A DNA stretch of 64,000 nt from Jiella soli (GTDB lineage Bacteria; Pseudomonadota; Alphaproteobacteria; Rhizobiales; Rhizobiaceae). Within the stretch, counting starts at the first letter, position 1. The number at the start of each line of letters is the position of its first letter. Location: NCBI RefSeq assembly GCF_020615385.1, contig NZ_JAJAVB010000004.1, positions 1 to 64,000 on the forward strand, given 5' to 3'. The notes beneath the pieces are model-generated. The model made no database searches, was not told the origin of the DNA, and saw nothing but the letters and a program-made list of their open reading frames with translations. A program made the position numbers and the translations under genes. Below are positions 20,864-29,953 of the stretch, piece by piece.

Positions 20864-22165
20864 ATGAGCGCTTCGCAGTCCTATACGTTGCGCGGACAAC
20901 TGACCCGCCTCGACACGACGACGCGGGTGACGCTCGCGGTCCTCGCGCTCGCCAGCGGCGTCTACACCTATCTCGGCGTGCGCGACCTTCTCGACGGGAC
21001 GGCGACCACCGTCTTCCTCGGCGCGCTCGTCTATTCCTCGGCGGTCTCCGTCGCGATCTACGCCTTCTGGTCCTACCTCATGCGCTTCATGCCGCATGTG
21101 CGCCAGCCGGGCAGCCGCGGCATGCTCTACCTCGCCATGCTGATCGGCGCGGCGATGATCGTCGCCATGTCGTCCTGGCTGAACGCCTCCGCGCTCGCCG
21201 GGTCGGCGGCTCTGGAGCAGCATCTTTCGGTGACGACGGAGGCCTATGAGCAGAAGTTGAACGAGGCGCATGAGAACGCGCTCGCCGCGCAGAGCCTGTT
21301 GCCGGACATCCAGCTCGCCTCGCAGCGCTTCTCGCGCCTCGCCGACCAGGAGGCGCAGTCGGGCGCGCTCACCGGCACGTCGGGCTCCGGCACCGTGGTG
21401 CAGCTGCTCCGGCAGATGGGCAACCAGCTCGCCGGCCTGCAGGGCGAGATCGAGGCCTCGCGCGACAAGGTCAAGACGCTGTTCGACGAAGGCGGCCGGC
21501 GGCTGTCGGCGATGCGCCAGCTGGTCACTTCGCAAGGGCCGGTCGCGGACCGCGCCAACGCCTATTCCGAACAGGCGGTCGAACTGTCGGGCCTGATCAC
21601 CGCGCTGCAGCAGACTTCGGTCGCGCCGGCGGTGCGGCGTGCCGCGGAAGATCTCGGCCGCACCTTCATCGCGCCGATCGCCGACGGGGGCGACGAGGAT
21701 CTGAGGACGAGGCAGAGCCGCGTCGTCAATACGATCGAGGGCGCCGTCGCCGCACAGAGCAAGGCGCTGGCCGAGGCGGCCGACGAGATCCTGGCGCGGC
21801 CGGTAGTGGAACCCTTGCGCTTCACGCCGCTCTCGGCGCCGGAGGCGGTGATCCGCTACGCCCGCGACTTCCTGCCCTCCTGGGCCGGTGCGATCTCGAT
21901 CGACCTTTTGCCGGCGGTCCTGATCTTCATCCTCTGCATCGTCCAGGACGTCATCCGCCGCGAGGACGGCGAGGAGGCCGAACTCGGCGACATGAGCGCC
22001 GCCGAGTTGATGCGGGCGCTGAGGATCCAGCGCAAGCTGAGGGCGGTCGACGCCGACGACGGCGCATCCGCGCGGGAGGCGGTGGCGACGTCGGAGGACG
22101 AGGACATCGTCCAGCGCAATCAGCCGGGCGGCGCGACGCCTTTCCCGAAGACCGTCGTGCGATAG
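20864..22165 (+). CDS. Membrane protein with central coiled coil, unknown function
   Basis: A 433-residue protein. Three helices lie in the first 115 residues (VTLAVLALASGVYTYLGV, VFLGALVYSSAVSVAIYAFW, MLYLAMLIGAAMIVAMSSWL), then comes a long extracytoplasmic or cytoplasmic helical, coiled-coil-like region (about 120-330), a fourth helix near 345-362 (LLPAVLIFILCIVQDVI) and an acidic tail. I do not recognise a named family, though similar proteins occur in Hyphomicrobiales. It is followed after only 14 bases by the ClpP-like gene, so the two likely form an operon. Confidence 0.75.
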   Translation: MSASQSYTLRGQLTRLDTTTRVTLAVLALASGVYTYLGVRDLLDGTATTVFLGALVYSSAVSVAIYAFWSYLMRFMPHVRQPGSRGMLYLAMLIGAAMIVAMSSWLNASALAGSAALEQHLSVTTEAYEQKLNEAHENALAAQSLLPDIQLASQRFSRLADQEAQSGALTGTSGSGTVVQLLRQMGNQLAGLQGEIEASRDKVKTLFDEGGRRLSAMRQLVTSQGPVADRANAYSEQAVELSGLITALQQTSVAPAVRRAAEDLGRTFIAPIADGGDEDLRTRQSRVVNTIEGAVAAQSKALAEAADEILARPVVEPLRFTPLSAPEAVIRYARDFLPSWAGAISIDLLPAVLIFILCIVQDVIRREDGEEAELGDMSAAELMRALRIQRKLRAVDADDGASAREAVATSEDEDIVQRNQPGGATPFPKTVVR

Positions 22166-22179
22166 GGGGTCGTTCCGGC

Positions 22180-23172
22180 ATGATCGGCGAGGAGGCATCG
22201 CCCGGCTGGTTGGAGCGCGCCATCAACGCGCTGCCCGAGGGGGCCGTATTGCGCGGCATCTTCCTGGCGCTGGTCGGCGTCTCCGGCAGCATCGTCTATC
22301 TCGACTATCAGAAGATGGAGGCCGCCGCGCTCGACGCGGCGCGGCTGACGCGAACCGAGCCGATGCCGCTCGCCCGGCCGCGGCCCGGCGACCAGATCCG
22401 TCCCTACCTGCCGCATACGATCCCGGTCGCGCCCGACCGCGGCGAGCCGAAGCTGCCGGGCTATGACGGGCCGGTCGAGGGCGACGCGCTCGCCGCCTCC
22501 ATGCGCTTCATCCCCGGACCGGACGGGGAGCTGACCGCGCTCGGCCGGATCGACATCGGCACGGCCGAGCATTTCCGCGAATATCTGGCGACGTCCGAAG
22601 GCCGATCGGTGCGCACGGTCGTCCTGCATTCGCCGGGCGGATCCGTCGACGACGCGATCGAGATGGCGCGCGACATCCGCTCCCAGCATCTGTCGACGCG
22701 CGTGCCGGCGGACGGCTATTGCGCCTCGGCCTGTCCGCTGGTCCTTTCCGGCGGCGTGACGCGTGGCGCGGGAGAGGGGGCCTGGATCGGCGTCCACCAG
22801 GTCTATGCTGTGGAGAATCCGGGCGCGGGGCTCCCGCACGACATCGAGCGCTCGATTGCCGACATCCAGGCGACCACCGCCCGCTGCCAGAACCTTCTCG
22901 TCGACATGGGCGTCGATCCGGTGGTCTGGATCAAGGCGATGCAGACGCCCGCCGACCAGCTTTACGTCCTGACCGAAGCGGAACTTTCCAAATACCGGAT
23001 GGAGCGGCCGTTTCCGGACGACGAGACGTTCATCGGCCCGATCGCTCCGGCCTGGCTGCTCGAACCGAAGCCGGAGAAGACGGCGGAGAAGCCGGCTTCC
23101 GCCGACGCTGGCCCGGCGCGCGCCGCGCCGGCTATTCCAGAACCTTCACCAGACGCAGAACGACAAGGGTAA
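22180..23172 (+). CDS. Membrane-anchored ClpP/crotonase-fold protein, putative serine protease
   Basis: 330 residues. An N-terminal transmembrane helix (about 24-43, AVLRGIFLALVGVSGSIVYL) is followed by a ClpP-like fold: VVLHSPGGSVDDAIEMARDIR near 150, YCASACPLVLSGG with S183 as the likely nucleophile, and WIGVHQ, where the histidine matches the second catalytic position. It resembles periplasmic COG3904-type proteins. The C-terminal 40 residues are low-complexity (Pro/Glu/Ala). The 3' end overlaps the convergent mgtC-like gene by 41 bases. Probably works with the upstream membrane protein. Confidence 0.78.
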   Translation: MIGEEASPGWLERAINALPEGAVLRGIFLALVGVSGSIVYLDYQKMEAAALDAARLTRTEPMPLARPRPGDQIRPYLPHTIPVAPDRGEPKLPGYDGPVEGDALAASMRFIPGPDGELTALGRIDIGTAEHFREYLATSEGRSVRTVVLHSPGGSVDDAIEMARDIRSQHLSTRVPADGYCASACPLVLSGGVTRGAGEGAWIGVHQVYAVENPGAGLPHDIERSIADIQATTARCQNLLVDMGVDPVVWIKAMQTPADQLYVLTEAELSKYRMERPFPDDETFIGPIAPAWLLEPKPEKTAEKPASADAGPARAAPAIPEPSPDAERQG

Positions 23173-23569
23173 TCGCGACCGCCACGGCGGACAGCGCATA
23201 TTCCCCGAGGCCGCAGCCGAGGCCGACCGCGCCGGTCAGCCAGAGCGAGGCGCCGGTGGTCAGCCCCTTCACCTCGCCGCGCGCCTGGATGATGACGCCG
23301 GCGGCGAGGAACGCGACGCCGGAGGTGATCGCCGAGACGATCCGCACCGGATCGGCGCGGGCCGCAGAGACGTCGTCGAAGCGGGCGATCAGGATCGTCA
23401 TCAGGATCGTGAACAGGCAGGCGCCGATCCCGACCAGCATATGCGTGCGCAGCCCCGCCGCATGGTCGTGCCGCTCGCGCTCGTAGCCGACGATGCCGGT
23501 GAGCACGGCCGCCGTCGCCAGCCTGATGAAATCGGCAAAGATCGAGGAACTCGTGATCCACTCCCACAT
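23132..23569 (-). CDS. MgtC/SapB family membrane protein
   Basis: 145 residues from the ATG at 23569, which follows ATGAGG. Several membrane helices carry the MgtC signature: FIRLATAAVLTGIVGYERERH, AAGLRTHMLVGIGACLF, ITSGVAFLAAGVIIQ and GLTTGASLWLTGAVGLGCGLG. The family modulates Mg homeostasis or ATP synthase in pathogens; in free-living species the role is unclear. This member is short and lacks the C-terminal ACT-like domain of MgtC proper. Its 3' end overlaps the ClpP-like gene. Confidence 0.88.
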   Translation of the reverse strand: MWEWITSSSIFADFIRLATAAVLTGIVGYERERHDHAAGLRTHMLVGIGACLFTILMTILIARFDDVSAARADPVRIVSAITSGVAFLAAGVIIQARGEVKGLTTGASLWLTGAVGLGCGLGEYALSAVAVAITLVVLRLVKVLE

Positions 23570-23716
23570 CTGCGCCTCATCGTCTCCAATTTTTTGCCTC
23601 GCGCGCTTCAGTACGGCAGTTGGTACTGCTCTGCACGGCCGCCGGCCTTGCTCCGGCTTTCGCGAGGCCGCGCGCTTTCGAAGAAATAGCAATGCGTTGC
23701 ATCTTCGGCCTATGCT

Positions 23717-24655
23717 CTAAGCAGAAACCACCCGGTCGAGCCAGGGCAGGAGGCTCGCCGTCGCCTGGCTGCGGAAGGCCTCGGTCTCCTGCAGCGTCTC
23801 GTGCCGCGCCCCCTCGACGAGGGCGAGGGTCACGTCGTCGAGGCCGGTCTGGCGCAGCCGCCCTTCGAGCCAGCGCATGGCGGCGCCGGAGCGCGTGACG
23901 GGATCTCCTGTGCCCCCGAGAAGGTGGACCGGCAGGTCCGGCGGCAGCATCGACAGGCCGGCCGCGGACCCGCCCTGGAAGATCAGGGTCAGGATGTCCT
24001 CCATCATCGAAACGGTCGGCGAGAAGCCACAGAGCGGATCGGCAAGATAGTCGTCGACTGCGGCCGGATCGTGCGACAGCCAGTCGAACATCGTCCGGCG
24101 CGGGTTGATCGTCCGGCCCCAGGCGTCGAAGGTGGCGCGGCGGGCGATCGCGCTGGCGACGTCGGATCCCTTCAACGCCCGCTCGGCCTTGAGCGCGAAG
24201 CGGCCGACCCGTTCCTCCAGGCCGGTCTCGAAATCGGCGTTCCAGACCGCGAGGCCGGCGAAATCCCTGCCGTGTCGCTCGCCATAGTTCAGCGCGATCA
24301 GCCCGCCCATGGAATGGCCGAAGACCACGACCGGAAGCGCGCCGAAGCGCTCCACCGCGTGAAGATGGACCGCGCGGCAGTCCATCAGCACCTTGTCGAC
24401 TCCGCTGCCCTTGGCGAAGCGGCGAAACGGCGCATCCGGCGCGACCGTCGAGCCGTGGCCGCGATGATCGTGCGCAAGGACGCAGAACCCGCGGGCGGCG
24501 AGTTCGGCGGCGAAGCGGCCGTAGCGGCCGGCATGCTCGGCGAGACCGTGGAAGATCAGGACGATGCCCTCCGCCTCGCCGACCGGGCGATGCGAATAGA
24601 GATGCAGCGCCGCACCCGTACGGCTGTCCAAAGTCTCTTCGCGATCGAATGCCAC
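23717..24655 (-). CDS. Alpha/beta hydrolase, monoacylglycerol-lipase/lysophospholipase type
   Basis: 312 residues from a GTG at 24655 with GAGGAG upstream. The fold begins with GIVLIFHGLAEHAGRY (oxyanion loop) and LAHDHRGHGST, has the nucleophile elbow GHSMGG near 115, an acid in LLGGTGDPVT and a histidine in EGARHET. This is the PldB/MGL branch (Hydrolase_4), which cuts acyl esters from glycerol or lysophospholipids. No signal peptide, so cytoplasmic or peripheral. Confidence 0.87.
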   Translation of the reverse strand: MAFDREETLDSRTGAALHLYSHRPVGEAEGIVLIFHGLAEHAGRYGRFAAELAARGFCVLAHDHRGHGSTVAPDAPFRRFAKGSGVDKVLMDCRAVHLHAVERFGALPVVVFGHSMGGLIALNYGERHGRDFAGLAVWNADFETGLEERVGRFALKAERALKGSDVASAIARRATFDAWGRTINPRRTMFDWLSHDPAAVDDYLADPLCGFSPTVSMMEDILTLIFQGGSAAGLSMLPPDLPVHLLGGTGDPVTRSGAAMRWLEGRLRQTGLDDVTLALVEGARHETLQETEAFRSQATASLLPWLDRVVSA

Positions 24656-24845
24656 ACCCGGCTCCTCATCCGTTCCGGCTGACGACTATAGGGCGCGCGG
24701 CATCCGAACGTCAGGGAAAAAGGACCGGCGCGGGGCGAGGCGGCGGGATCGGAAGCGACGACCAGGCGTCGAACCGGACTTGCGATGCAATCGTCATGTC
24801 GGCAAGCTACAGGTTCAAGAAACGGGGCGGGAGCGGGAGGTCGTC

Positions 24846-25916
24846 ATGGCGCGGAAGACTTGGTGGATACTGGCAGTGATCGCGGCCCTGCCCGTGGGTG
24901 CGGCCTTCGCGCAGTCGCCGCTCGACGGCTATGTGATCGCCCGCTCGGCCTGCGCGGCCACGCCTTCGATCCGCAGCGCCGCCAACGACCCCTCGCTGCC
25001 TCTGGAGGTCGAGCGCGCCTACAGACTGGTCGGCGAGAACAAAAAGGACGGGACGCATTATCTGATCGAAGTGCCCGGCGCCAAGCCCGAGCAGCGCTGG
25101 ATCGAAAAGCGCTGCGGCGAGCGCGTTGCCGCGGTGGACGCCGGCTCCGCGTCCGGCGGATCGGACGGTGAGGCGATCGAGGGCGCAAATTCGCAGCTGC
25201 CCGAGGACGAGCCTGCTTCGGATGTGGCCGATTCCGGAAACGGCGCGCAGGCGGGCGCGGCGCACCGCAACCTCCTTCTCGCCATCAGCTGGGAGCCCGC
25301 CTTCTGCGAAACGCACGAGCGCAAGCCGGAATGCCGGAGCATGACCGACACCTCCTTCGACGCCCGCCATTTCTCGCTGCACGGGCTCTGGCCGCAGCCG
25401 CGCGGGACGGAGTATTGCGGCGTCCCGGAGGACCAGAAGGCGGACGACAGGCGCGGCCGCTGGGATCGGCTGCCGGCGGTCGCGCTCGATCCGGAGGTGA
25501 AGACGAAACTCGACAAGTTCATGCCCGGCACGCAGTCGCGGCTCGAACGGCATGAATGGACCCGCCACGGGACCTGCTACGGAGCCGATGCGAACGAATA
25601 TTTCCGGGACTCCATCGCGGCGCTCGAAGCGATCGATGCCTCCGCGGTGGGCGCGCTGTTTGCCGGCGCGCTGGAGCGGCCGCTGTCGGCCGACAAGATC
25701 CGCGCGGCCTTCGACCAGGCCTTCGGGCCGGGCGCCGGATCGCGCGTGAAGATCGCCTGCGACCGCGACGGCGATCGCCGGCTCATTTCCGAACTCACCA
25801 TCGGCCTCGTCGGCGAGATCACGCCGGAGCCCGACATGAAGGCGCTGATCATGGCCGCGCGGCCGACCAGCCCCGGCTGCACCGATGGGATCGTCGACGC
25901 GGCGGGGCTGCAATAG
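24846..25916 (+). CDS. Secreted ribonuclease T2 family enzyme
   Basis: 356 residues with a signal peptide (TWWILAVIAALPVGAAFAQ). A 150-residue N-terminal part precedes the catalytic domain; it contains paired cysteines and a variable Glu/Ala/Ser linker. The RNase T2 motifs are present: CAS1 FSLHGLWPQ with H179 and CAS2 HEWTRHGTC with H236, E237 and H241. The domain starts at LLLAISWEPAFCE. Such enzymes cut RNA at the 3' side through cyclic phosphates, here in the periplasm or outside. The start at 24846 follows GGGAGG. No immunity-like neighbour is seen. Confidence 0.88.
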   Translation: MARKTWWILAVIAALPVGAAFAQSPLDGYVIARSACAATPSIRSAANDPSLPLEVERAYRLVGENKKDGTHYLIEVPGAKPEQRWIEKRCGERVAAVDAGSASGGSDGEAIEGANSQLPEDEPASDVADSGNGAQAGAAHRNLLLAISWEPAFCETHERKPECRSMTDTSFDARHFSLHGLWPQPRGTEYCGVPEDQKADDRRGRWDRLPAVALDPEVKTKLDKFMPGTQSRLERHEWTRHGTCYGADANEYFRDSIAALEAIDASAVGALFAGALERPLSADKIRAAFDQAFGPGAGSRVKIACDRDGDRRLISELTIGLVGEITPEPDMKALIMAARPTSPGCTDGIVDAAGLQ

Positions 25917-26190
25917 ACGAAGGGGACCGCCTTGCGGCGGCGCGGGTGCGGCACCCTGTCGCACGGCCGACGGCCAGAGCGGGCCTGGCGGCGCCGGGGC
26001 TTGCGTGCTCACAAGCTGTTTAAAAGCAAGCGGTTTCGCGAACGGGGGATGACGCCTGCCCCGGTCTCCCGGACGCCTGCGGCTGGAGTCAGGCGGAGCC
26101 GCGCGGGCCTTTCGGCACTCTGCGGATAGAAAGTCTTAAACGCGTTCGTCCTAATCTTGACGGGGCAGACGTTTGAGGAATTTTCCCTTT

Positions 26191-26343
26191 ATGGCTGATC
26201 TTGCCAGGATCCGTGACCATGCGAAGGTCCGGCCGCTGCCGCGGGGCGGCGCCCGCTTGTCCTTCTTTGCACGGGACCGTGGAACGATCGTCACTCTCCG
26301 CAATGCGGCCGGCAATGCCGCTCTTTCGGGGGCGGGCGCATGA
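26191..26343 (+). CDS. Small ORF (50 aa) translationally coupled to the GGDEF gene
   Basis: ATG at 26191 with GAGGAA about 11 bases upstream. The product is 50 residues, basic, starts MADLARIRDHAKVRPLPRGG and has no membrane helix. Its TGA at 26341 overlaps the ATG of the diguanylate cyclase (ATGA), the usual sign of translational coupling. The stretch 26150-26200 upstream is AT-richer, like a promoter. No family is recognised. It may be a real small protein or a leader peptide controlling the cyclase. Confidence 0.5.
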   Translation: MADLARIRDHAKVRPLPRGGARLSFFARDRGTIVTLRNAAGNAALSGAGA

Positions 26344-27338
26344 GGACGCCGCAGCCGCAGGACGGGAGCGATCTCGCGCGGATCGCGGCGCTCGAGGCGG
26401 ACGTCGCGGCGCAGGCGGAGACCATCCGCGAACAGGCCGAGATGCTCGCCCACAGCCGCAAGATCTTCGAGCGCGCTTCCGCCGCGGCCCGGATCGGCGT
26501 CTGGGAATGCCGGCTGGCCGATGAGCATCTGACCTGGACCGACGTCGTCTACGACATTTTCGAACTTCCGCGCGGCTCGGCGCTCGACCGTGGCGCGACC
26601 GTCCTTTGCTACCCGGAGGACTCGCGGCGGGCCATGGAAGAGGCGCGCGCCCGGGCGATCGCCGAGCGCAGCGGCTTCACCCTCGATGCCGAGATCGTCA
26701 CGGCGAAGGATGCCCATCGCTGGATCAGGATCACGGCAACCGTCGAATGCGAGGGCGACGTGCCCGTCCGCATCTTCGGCATGAAGCAGGACATCACCGA
26801 GGAAAAGCTCCTCTCGGACCGCACGCGCTATCTCGCGGAATATGACGTGATGACCGGGCTCGCCAATCGCGCCAGCTTCCAGACCTGTCTCGGGGGCCTC
26901 GACGCGCAGTCGCGGGCGGCGCTCCTCCTCGTCGACCTCGATGGCTTCAAGCAGGTCAACGACACGATGGGCCACGCCTTCGGCGACGAATGCCTGAGAG
27001 AGGCTGCTCGCCGACTCGAGGCGGCCTGCCCGGAAGCGGACCTCGTCTCGCGCATCGGCGGGGACGAGTTTGCCGTCATCCTCAAGGCGCCCGCACGCGG
27101 GGCCACCACGCAGCTGGCCGCGAAGATCGTCGCCGCATTCCGCAAGCCGATCGTCTGCGAGCGCCATTCCATCCAGATCGGGGCCTCCGTCGGGATCGCC
27201 CGCCTCGGCGATTGCCTGCCGTCCGATCTCTTCGTGCGGGCCGACCTCGCGCTTTATGCTGCGAAGGCGGCCGGACGCGGCACTTACCGCAGCTTCAAGC
27301 CGGAAATGGTGACTGGGGGAAGCTTCCGCGCCGCCTGA
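26340..27338 (+). CDS. PAS-GGDEF diguanylate cyclase
   Basis: Makes cyclic di-GMP from two GTP. 332 residues: a short coiled coil (about 8-40, ALEADVAAQAETIREQAEML), one PAS domain with PAC (about 45-155, ending FGMKQDITEEKLL) and a GGDEF domain (about 165-325) with YDVMTGLANR, DLDGFKQVNDTMGH and an intact RIGGDEFAVI. The inhibitory RxxD site is absent: the four residues in its place are PEAD. No membrane segment, so it is cytoplasmic and its PAS domain probably senses a small ligand or redox state. The start overlaps the stop of the 50-codon ORF. Confidence 0.9.
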   Translation: MRTPQPQDGSDLARIAALEADVAAQAETIREQAEMLAHSRKIFERASAAARIGVWECRLADEHLTWTDVVYDIFELPRGSALDRGATVLCYPEDSRRAMEEARARAIAERSGFTLDAEIVTAKDAHRWIRITATVECEGDVPVRIFGMKQDITEEKLLSDRTRYLAEYDVMTGLANRASFQTCLGGLDAQSRAALLLVDLDGFKQVNDTMGHAFGDECLREAARRLEAACPEADLVSRIGGDEFAVILKAPARGATTQLAAKIVAAFRKPIVCERHSIQIGASVGIARLGDCLPSDLFVRADLALYAAKAAGRGTYRSFKPEMVTGGSFRAA

Positions 27339-27404
27339 AGCGGGCGCAACCCTCGAGCCTGAGGCGGCGTCGGCCCGACGCCGGTCTCCGCCTATGCCGA
27401 TATT

Positions 27405-28415
27405 TCAGCCCGGTGCCGCCACCAGGGACACTTGCGGCGGCCGGGCTTCGAAGGGCAGCGCGCTCGTTGCGGCGGCGCCGCGCATCTCGCGCCGGAACTG
27501 GCCGGGCGGGGCTCCGAACATCTGGCGAAACGTCCGGCTGGCATGGCTCTCGCTGGCAAAGCCGACGGCGAAGGCGAGGGCGGCGATGCTGCGCGGCTCC
27601 AGCGGATCCTCGAGCAGCGCCTTCAGCCGTACGGCCCGGCGCTCCTGAATATGGCTGGCGACGCCGCCGAAGGGCCGGAAGAGCTCATAGAGCCGCGACC
27701 GCGACAGGCCAATCTCCGACGCGATCGCCGCCGGGCTGAGGCCGGGGCTGGCAAGGCGCCGCTCGATGGCGGCGCGCGCCTGGTCGAACTTGTCGAACGT
27801 GCCGGCCCGTGCGGCATCCTTTCCCGGCGAGGGCATGAGCGCGATCGCCAGGAGTTCGCGGAAGGCCTGGACGGCACCGGCGATCTCGCGTGGTCCGAGC
27901 CGGACGAGATGCCGGTCGAGCGAGACCATCATGTCGCCGAGAAGGGCGGAGGCCGGTGTCTTCAAGACAATACCGTGCAGGCCGGCGCAGTCCTCGACGA
28001 AGGGCCTCAGCTCGTCCTGCGGGATCGAGACAGCCAGGATATGGGCATTCTTGAACCGCGCGCGATGCGGACGCCCGGCGTCGAAGACGACGATATCGCC
28101 AGGGCCAGCGAGGACAGCGTTGTCAGGCGCACCACCGACGAACTCGCCCGACAGGAGGAGTTGGAGGACGAATTGCCCGGGGTCGTTGCGGAGTTCTATT
28201 CGCGCCGGTCGTTCGTGCCCGCGTCCCGTCCGCCGGCGCTCGAACATCACCATAGGGCCAAGCTGCCGCGCTCCGGCTTCGCCCGCGAATACCGCACCGA
28301 CCGCTGCGCCGGGCCTGAAAGTACGAGGGTCTCGGGGAGCTGCGCACCGGTCTTCGGCCTGAGGCATGCAAGACGTGAGAAGAGAAAGCGGATTGTCGCG
28401 GGTGTAGGGCGCCAT
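27405..28415 (-). CDS. AraC family transcriptional regulator
   Basis: 336 residues from the ATG at 28415. The N-terminal sensing half (about 30-215) is of the AraC-binding-like type, with LLSGEFVGGAPDNAVLAGPGDIVVFD. The C-terminal 100 residues hold the double HTH: SPAAIASEIGLSRSRLYELFRPFGG and IAALAFAVGFASESHASRTFRQMFGAPPGQFRR. Neither candidate start (28415, or 28511 for 368 residues) has a clear ribosome site; the shorter matches family length. It converges on the GGDEF gene. Its target is unknown. Confidence 0.85.
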   Translation of the reverse strand: MAPYTRDNPLSLLTSCMPQAEDRCAAPRDPRTFRPGAAVGAVFAGEAGARQLGPMVMFERRRTGRGHERPARIELRNDPGQFVLQLLLSGEFVGGAPDNAVLAGPGDIVVFDAGRPHRARFKNAHILAVSIPQDELRPFVEDCAGLHGIVLKTPASALLGDMMVSLDRHLVRLGPREIAGAVQAFRELLAIALMPSPGKDAARAGTFDKFDQARAAIERRLASPGLSPAAIASEIGLSRSRLYELFRPFGGVASHIQERRAVRLKALLEDPLEPRSIAALAFAVGFASESHASRTFRQMFGAPPGQFRREMRGAAATSALPFEARPPQVSLVAAPG

Positions 28416-28804
28416 CGCAGTTCTGGGACCACCTGCCGTGCCTGTCTCAAGGCCCTCCGTTGGCAGTGCGGACAGGCGCCGCAACGTAATCGCCTTTCGG
28501 GTGGCTGTCATCTGGCCCGGATAGGGAATTGCACAATATTTCAAAAGACTACGCGGCGCCGCGGCGGCTTGACCATTGGCGATGGCAGCGGCCGGTGTCG
28601 GAAAGGATCGAGAAGCGCGAAGAGGCGTCCGTCTGCGCTTGCCTCTGCGCCGCGACGGACGCCCGCGGCCGGTCGCACGCAAACTCTGGCCGGACGGTGG
28701 GGCAAGAAATCTGGACGGCCGGAGCTTCAAGGCCCGCCGGATCGTCCCGTAAGAGTGTCCTGCCGGAGCGATTTCCGGCTTGTTTTCTTTCAGGGTCTGT
28801 ATCC
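28416..28804. other. Divergent intergenic region AraC / DUF4189
   Basis: About 390 bases. The left 96 bases could extend the AraC reading frame. The remainder shows no supported ORF and should contain both promoters. No clear palindrome was noticed. Confidence 0.35.
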
Positions 28805-29173
28805 ATGACAACATCGCTTCTGTCTCGCCTCGCCATCTGCGCCCTGATCTCGGTCCTTGCCGGACCCGCTCTGGCGGCTGGCGCGATCGCCGTCGACGAC
28901 GAAGAGGGCATGAAGGCGGGCGACGTCGGCTACGGGACGGCGACGGGCTATTCGTCGCGTGAAGCCGCCGCCGCCGCTGCGCTCAAGAACTGCCAGGACG
29001 AGGGCAATTCGGCCTGCAAGGTCGTCGTCCGCTTCGACACCTGCGGCGCCTATGCCGGCTCGGCCGACTATTACGGGATCGGCTACGGCAAGAGCGAGAA
29101 GGCCGCAGAGTCCGCCGCGCTCAAAGAGTGCGGCAACAAGTCCTGCAAGATCGTCGTCTCTGACTGCGAGTAA
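28805..29173 (+). CDS. Secreted DUF4189 protein
   Basis: 122 residues with a signal peptide (LLSRLAICALISVLAGPALAAG). The mature part is a DUF4189-type repeat unit: GYGTATGYSSREAAAAAALKNCQ, then ACKVVVRFDTCGAYA, then a second similar half with GIGYGKSEKAAESAALKECG. Paired cysteines suggest disulphides in the periplasm. Members are small exported proteins of unknown role. The ATG at 28805 directly precedes the signal peptide. Confidence 0.82.
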   Translation: MTTSLLSRLAICALISVLAGPALAAGAIAVDDEEGMKAGDVGYGTATGYSSREAAAAAALKNCQDEGNSACKVVVRFDTCGAYAGSADYYGIGYGKSEKAAESAALKECGNKSCKIVVSDCE

Positions 29174-29266
29174 GCGGTCGCAGGCGGGCGGCCGGGGCTG
29201 GGTCCGGAAGGGCCCGGCGCCGAGGGCCGTCCGCTCCGACCCAGGAGCTTCCTGCCGCGCCTTCGC

Positions 29267-29953
29267 TCAGAACCGTTCGACGAAGGGCCGAAGCTCGATT
29301 TCCCAGGACCAGGCCGAGCGGTGCTGGTCGATCAGCGCAAGATAGCTGTCGGCGATCGCCTCCGGATCCAGCATGGAATCGGGGGCGTCCGGCGGCTCCG
29401 TGCGGCCGGGATTGCGGATTACGCCGTCGATGACGACGTGGCCAACATGGACGCCCTGCGGGTGAAGCTCGCGGGCGATCGACTGCGCAAGCCCGCGCAG
29501 CGCGAACTTGCCCATGGCGAAGGGCGCCGAATTGGCAAAACCCTTCACGCCCGCCGAGGCGCCGGTGAAGAGGATGGTTCCGGCCTTTTTCGGCAGCATC
29601 CGCCGCGCCGCCTGTTGCGCGACGAGGAAGGCGCCGAAGGCTGAAACCTCGATCGCTCGTCTGACATCTGCCGGATCGAGTTCGGTCAACGGCCCGCGCA
29701 CCCTTGCCGAGGGATTGTAGACCGCGACGGGGAGATCGTCGCCGAGGCCATCAACCTCGCCGAAGAGGCGGGTGACCGCCCCCGGGTCGGCCGCGTCGCA
29801 GGCGACGATGTGGGCGTTCGTCTCCTTTGCCAGTTCGCCGAGCTTGTCGACATTGCGGGCGGCAAGGACGAGCTTGAAGCCGCGTGCGGCGAGCTTGCGG
29901 GCGAGCGAGGCGGACAGGCCGTCCCCGACGCCGACGATCAGTGCGATGGACAT
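29267..29953 (-). CDS. Short-chain dehydrogenase/reductase
   Basis: 228 residues from the ATG at 29953, six bases after GGAGA; an ATG two codons earlier would have no spacing. The Rossmann start is ALIVGVGDGLSASLARKLA (GxGxGxG-like variant), followed by VLAARNVDKL. The usual YxxxK is changed: the segment reads FANSAPFAMGKFALRGL, with phenylalanine in place of the catalytic tyrosine. That would weaken ordinary oxidoreductase chemistry, as in a known atypical SDR subgroup. The substrate is unknown. Confidence 0.82.
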   Translation of the reverse strand: MSIALIVGVGDGLSASLARKLAARGFKLVLAARNVDKLGELAKETNAHIVACDAADPGAVTRLFGEVDGLGDDLPVAVYNPSARVRGPLTELDPADVRRAIEVSAFGAFLVAQQAARRMLPKKAGTILFTGASAGVKGFANSAPFAMGKFALRGLAQSIARELHPQGVHVGHVVIDGVIRNPGRTEPPDAPDSMLDPEAIADSYLALIDQHRSAWSWEIELRPFVERF

